From positions 124,001 through 188,000 of the forward strand of contig NZ_JARVSM010000003.1 in NCBI RefSeq assembly GCF_030209175.1: 64,000 nucleotides of DNA. Direction: 5' to 3'. Position numbers and translations under genes: made by a program. Shown here one piece after another: positions 63,978-64,000 of the stretch. The DNA comes from Pseudomonas sp. efr-133-TYG-5. Its GTDB lineage: Bacteria; Pseudomonadota; Gammaproteobacteria; Pseudomonadales; Pseudomonadaceae. A model generated the notes under the pieces. The model was not told the DNA's origin. It did no database searches and saw only the letters and a program-made list of their open reading frames with translations. Numbering within the stretch: position 1 is the first letter of the stretch; every line of letters begins with the position of its first letter.

Positions 63978-64000
63978 CAGAACGAGAGTCGGCATGGGCG

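Overview
This 64 kb window is chromosomal DNA of a Pseudomonas, most likely of the P. fluorescens group. It is GC-rich, and many intergenic spaces carry the short palindromic REP family (core 'cgggcaagcccgctcccaca') typical of that group. Housekeeping gene order matches Pseudomonas: tal / rssC-rssB / mlaA / PhnX-like HAD / DUF4404 / queF / cupredoxin / copRS, and lolCDE / PilZ / GDPD / sthA / apbE / gap / mfd / csiV-like / nagZ. Comparisons with P. aeruginosa order are from memory and should be checked. I see no tRNA, rRNA, CRISPR array, transposase, integrase or prophage genes.

Layout. 0-12 kb holds signalling and metabolic genes: a truncated diguanylate cyclase, a class II aldolase with a type II HAD hydrolase and a divergent LysR regulator, an RNase T2, a PheC-like periplasmic protein, a small lipoprotein, an EAL phosphodiesterase, a large chemoreceptor, dusA, a DUF2388-like secreted protein and uppP. 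A TGTACA-N12-TGTACA direct repeat lies between the chemoreceptor and dusA.

12-35.5 kb is an accessory exopolysaccharide locus. Two unusual winged-helix regulators come first; the first has a degenerate receiver-like domain. They are followed by an initiating undecaprenyl-phosphate sugar transferase. On the minus strand lies an outer-membrane set resembling the E. coli yjbEFGH / group 4 capsule (gfc) operon, with a wza gene inserted. galE and galU are divergent, and an orphan phosphomannomutase C-terminal domain follows galU. A Wzx/Wzy assembly operon runs wzb-wzc-glycosyltransferase-pyruvyltransferase-wzx-wzy-acyltransferase-SGNH hydrolase. A secreted clan GH-A glycosidase is divergent from wzb. 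Only one glycosyltransferase besides the initiating enzyme is present, which suggests a very small repeat unit decorated with pyruvate and acyl groups, or glycosyltransferases encoded elsewhere. AT-rich intergenic spaces, a near-consensus CRP/Vfr site and several strong inverted repeats mark the control regions.

35.6-64 kb returns to core genes: transaldolase, an RssB/RssC RpoS-control pair, the MlaA outer-membrane lipid-asymmetry protein, queF, a copper-responsive CopRS system with a cupredoxin, the LolCDE lipoprotein exporter, a PilZ protein, soluble transhydrogenase, ApbE (without nqr neighbours), a citrate-type MFS transporter, a long GAPDH, Mfd, a CsiV-like protein, a SWIM/SNF2 helicase, methylthioinosine phosphorylase and NagZ.
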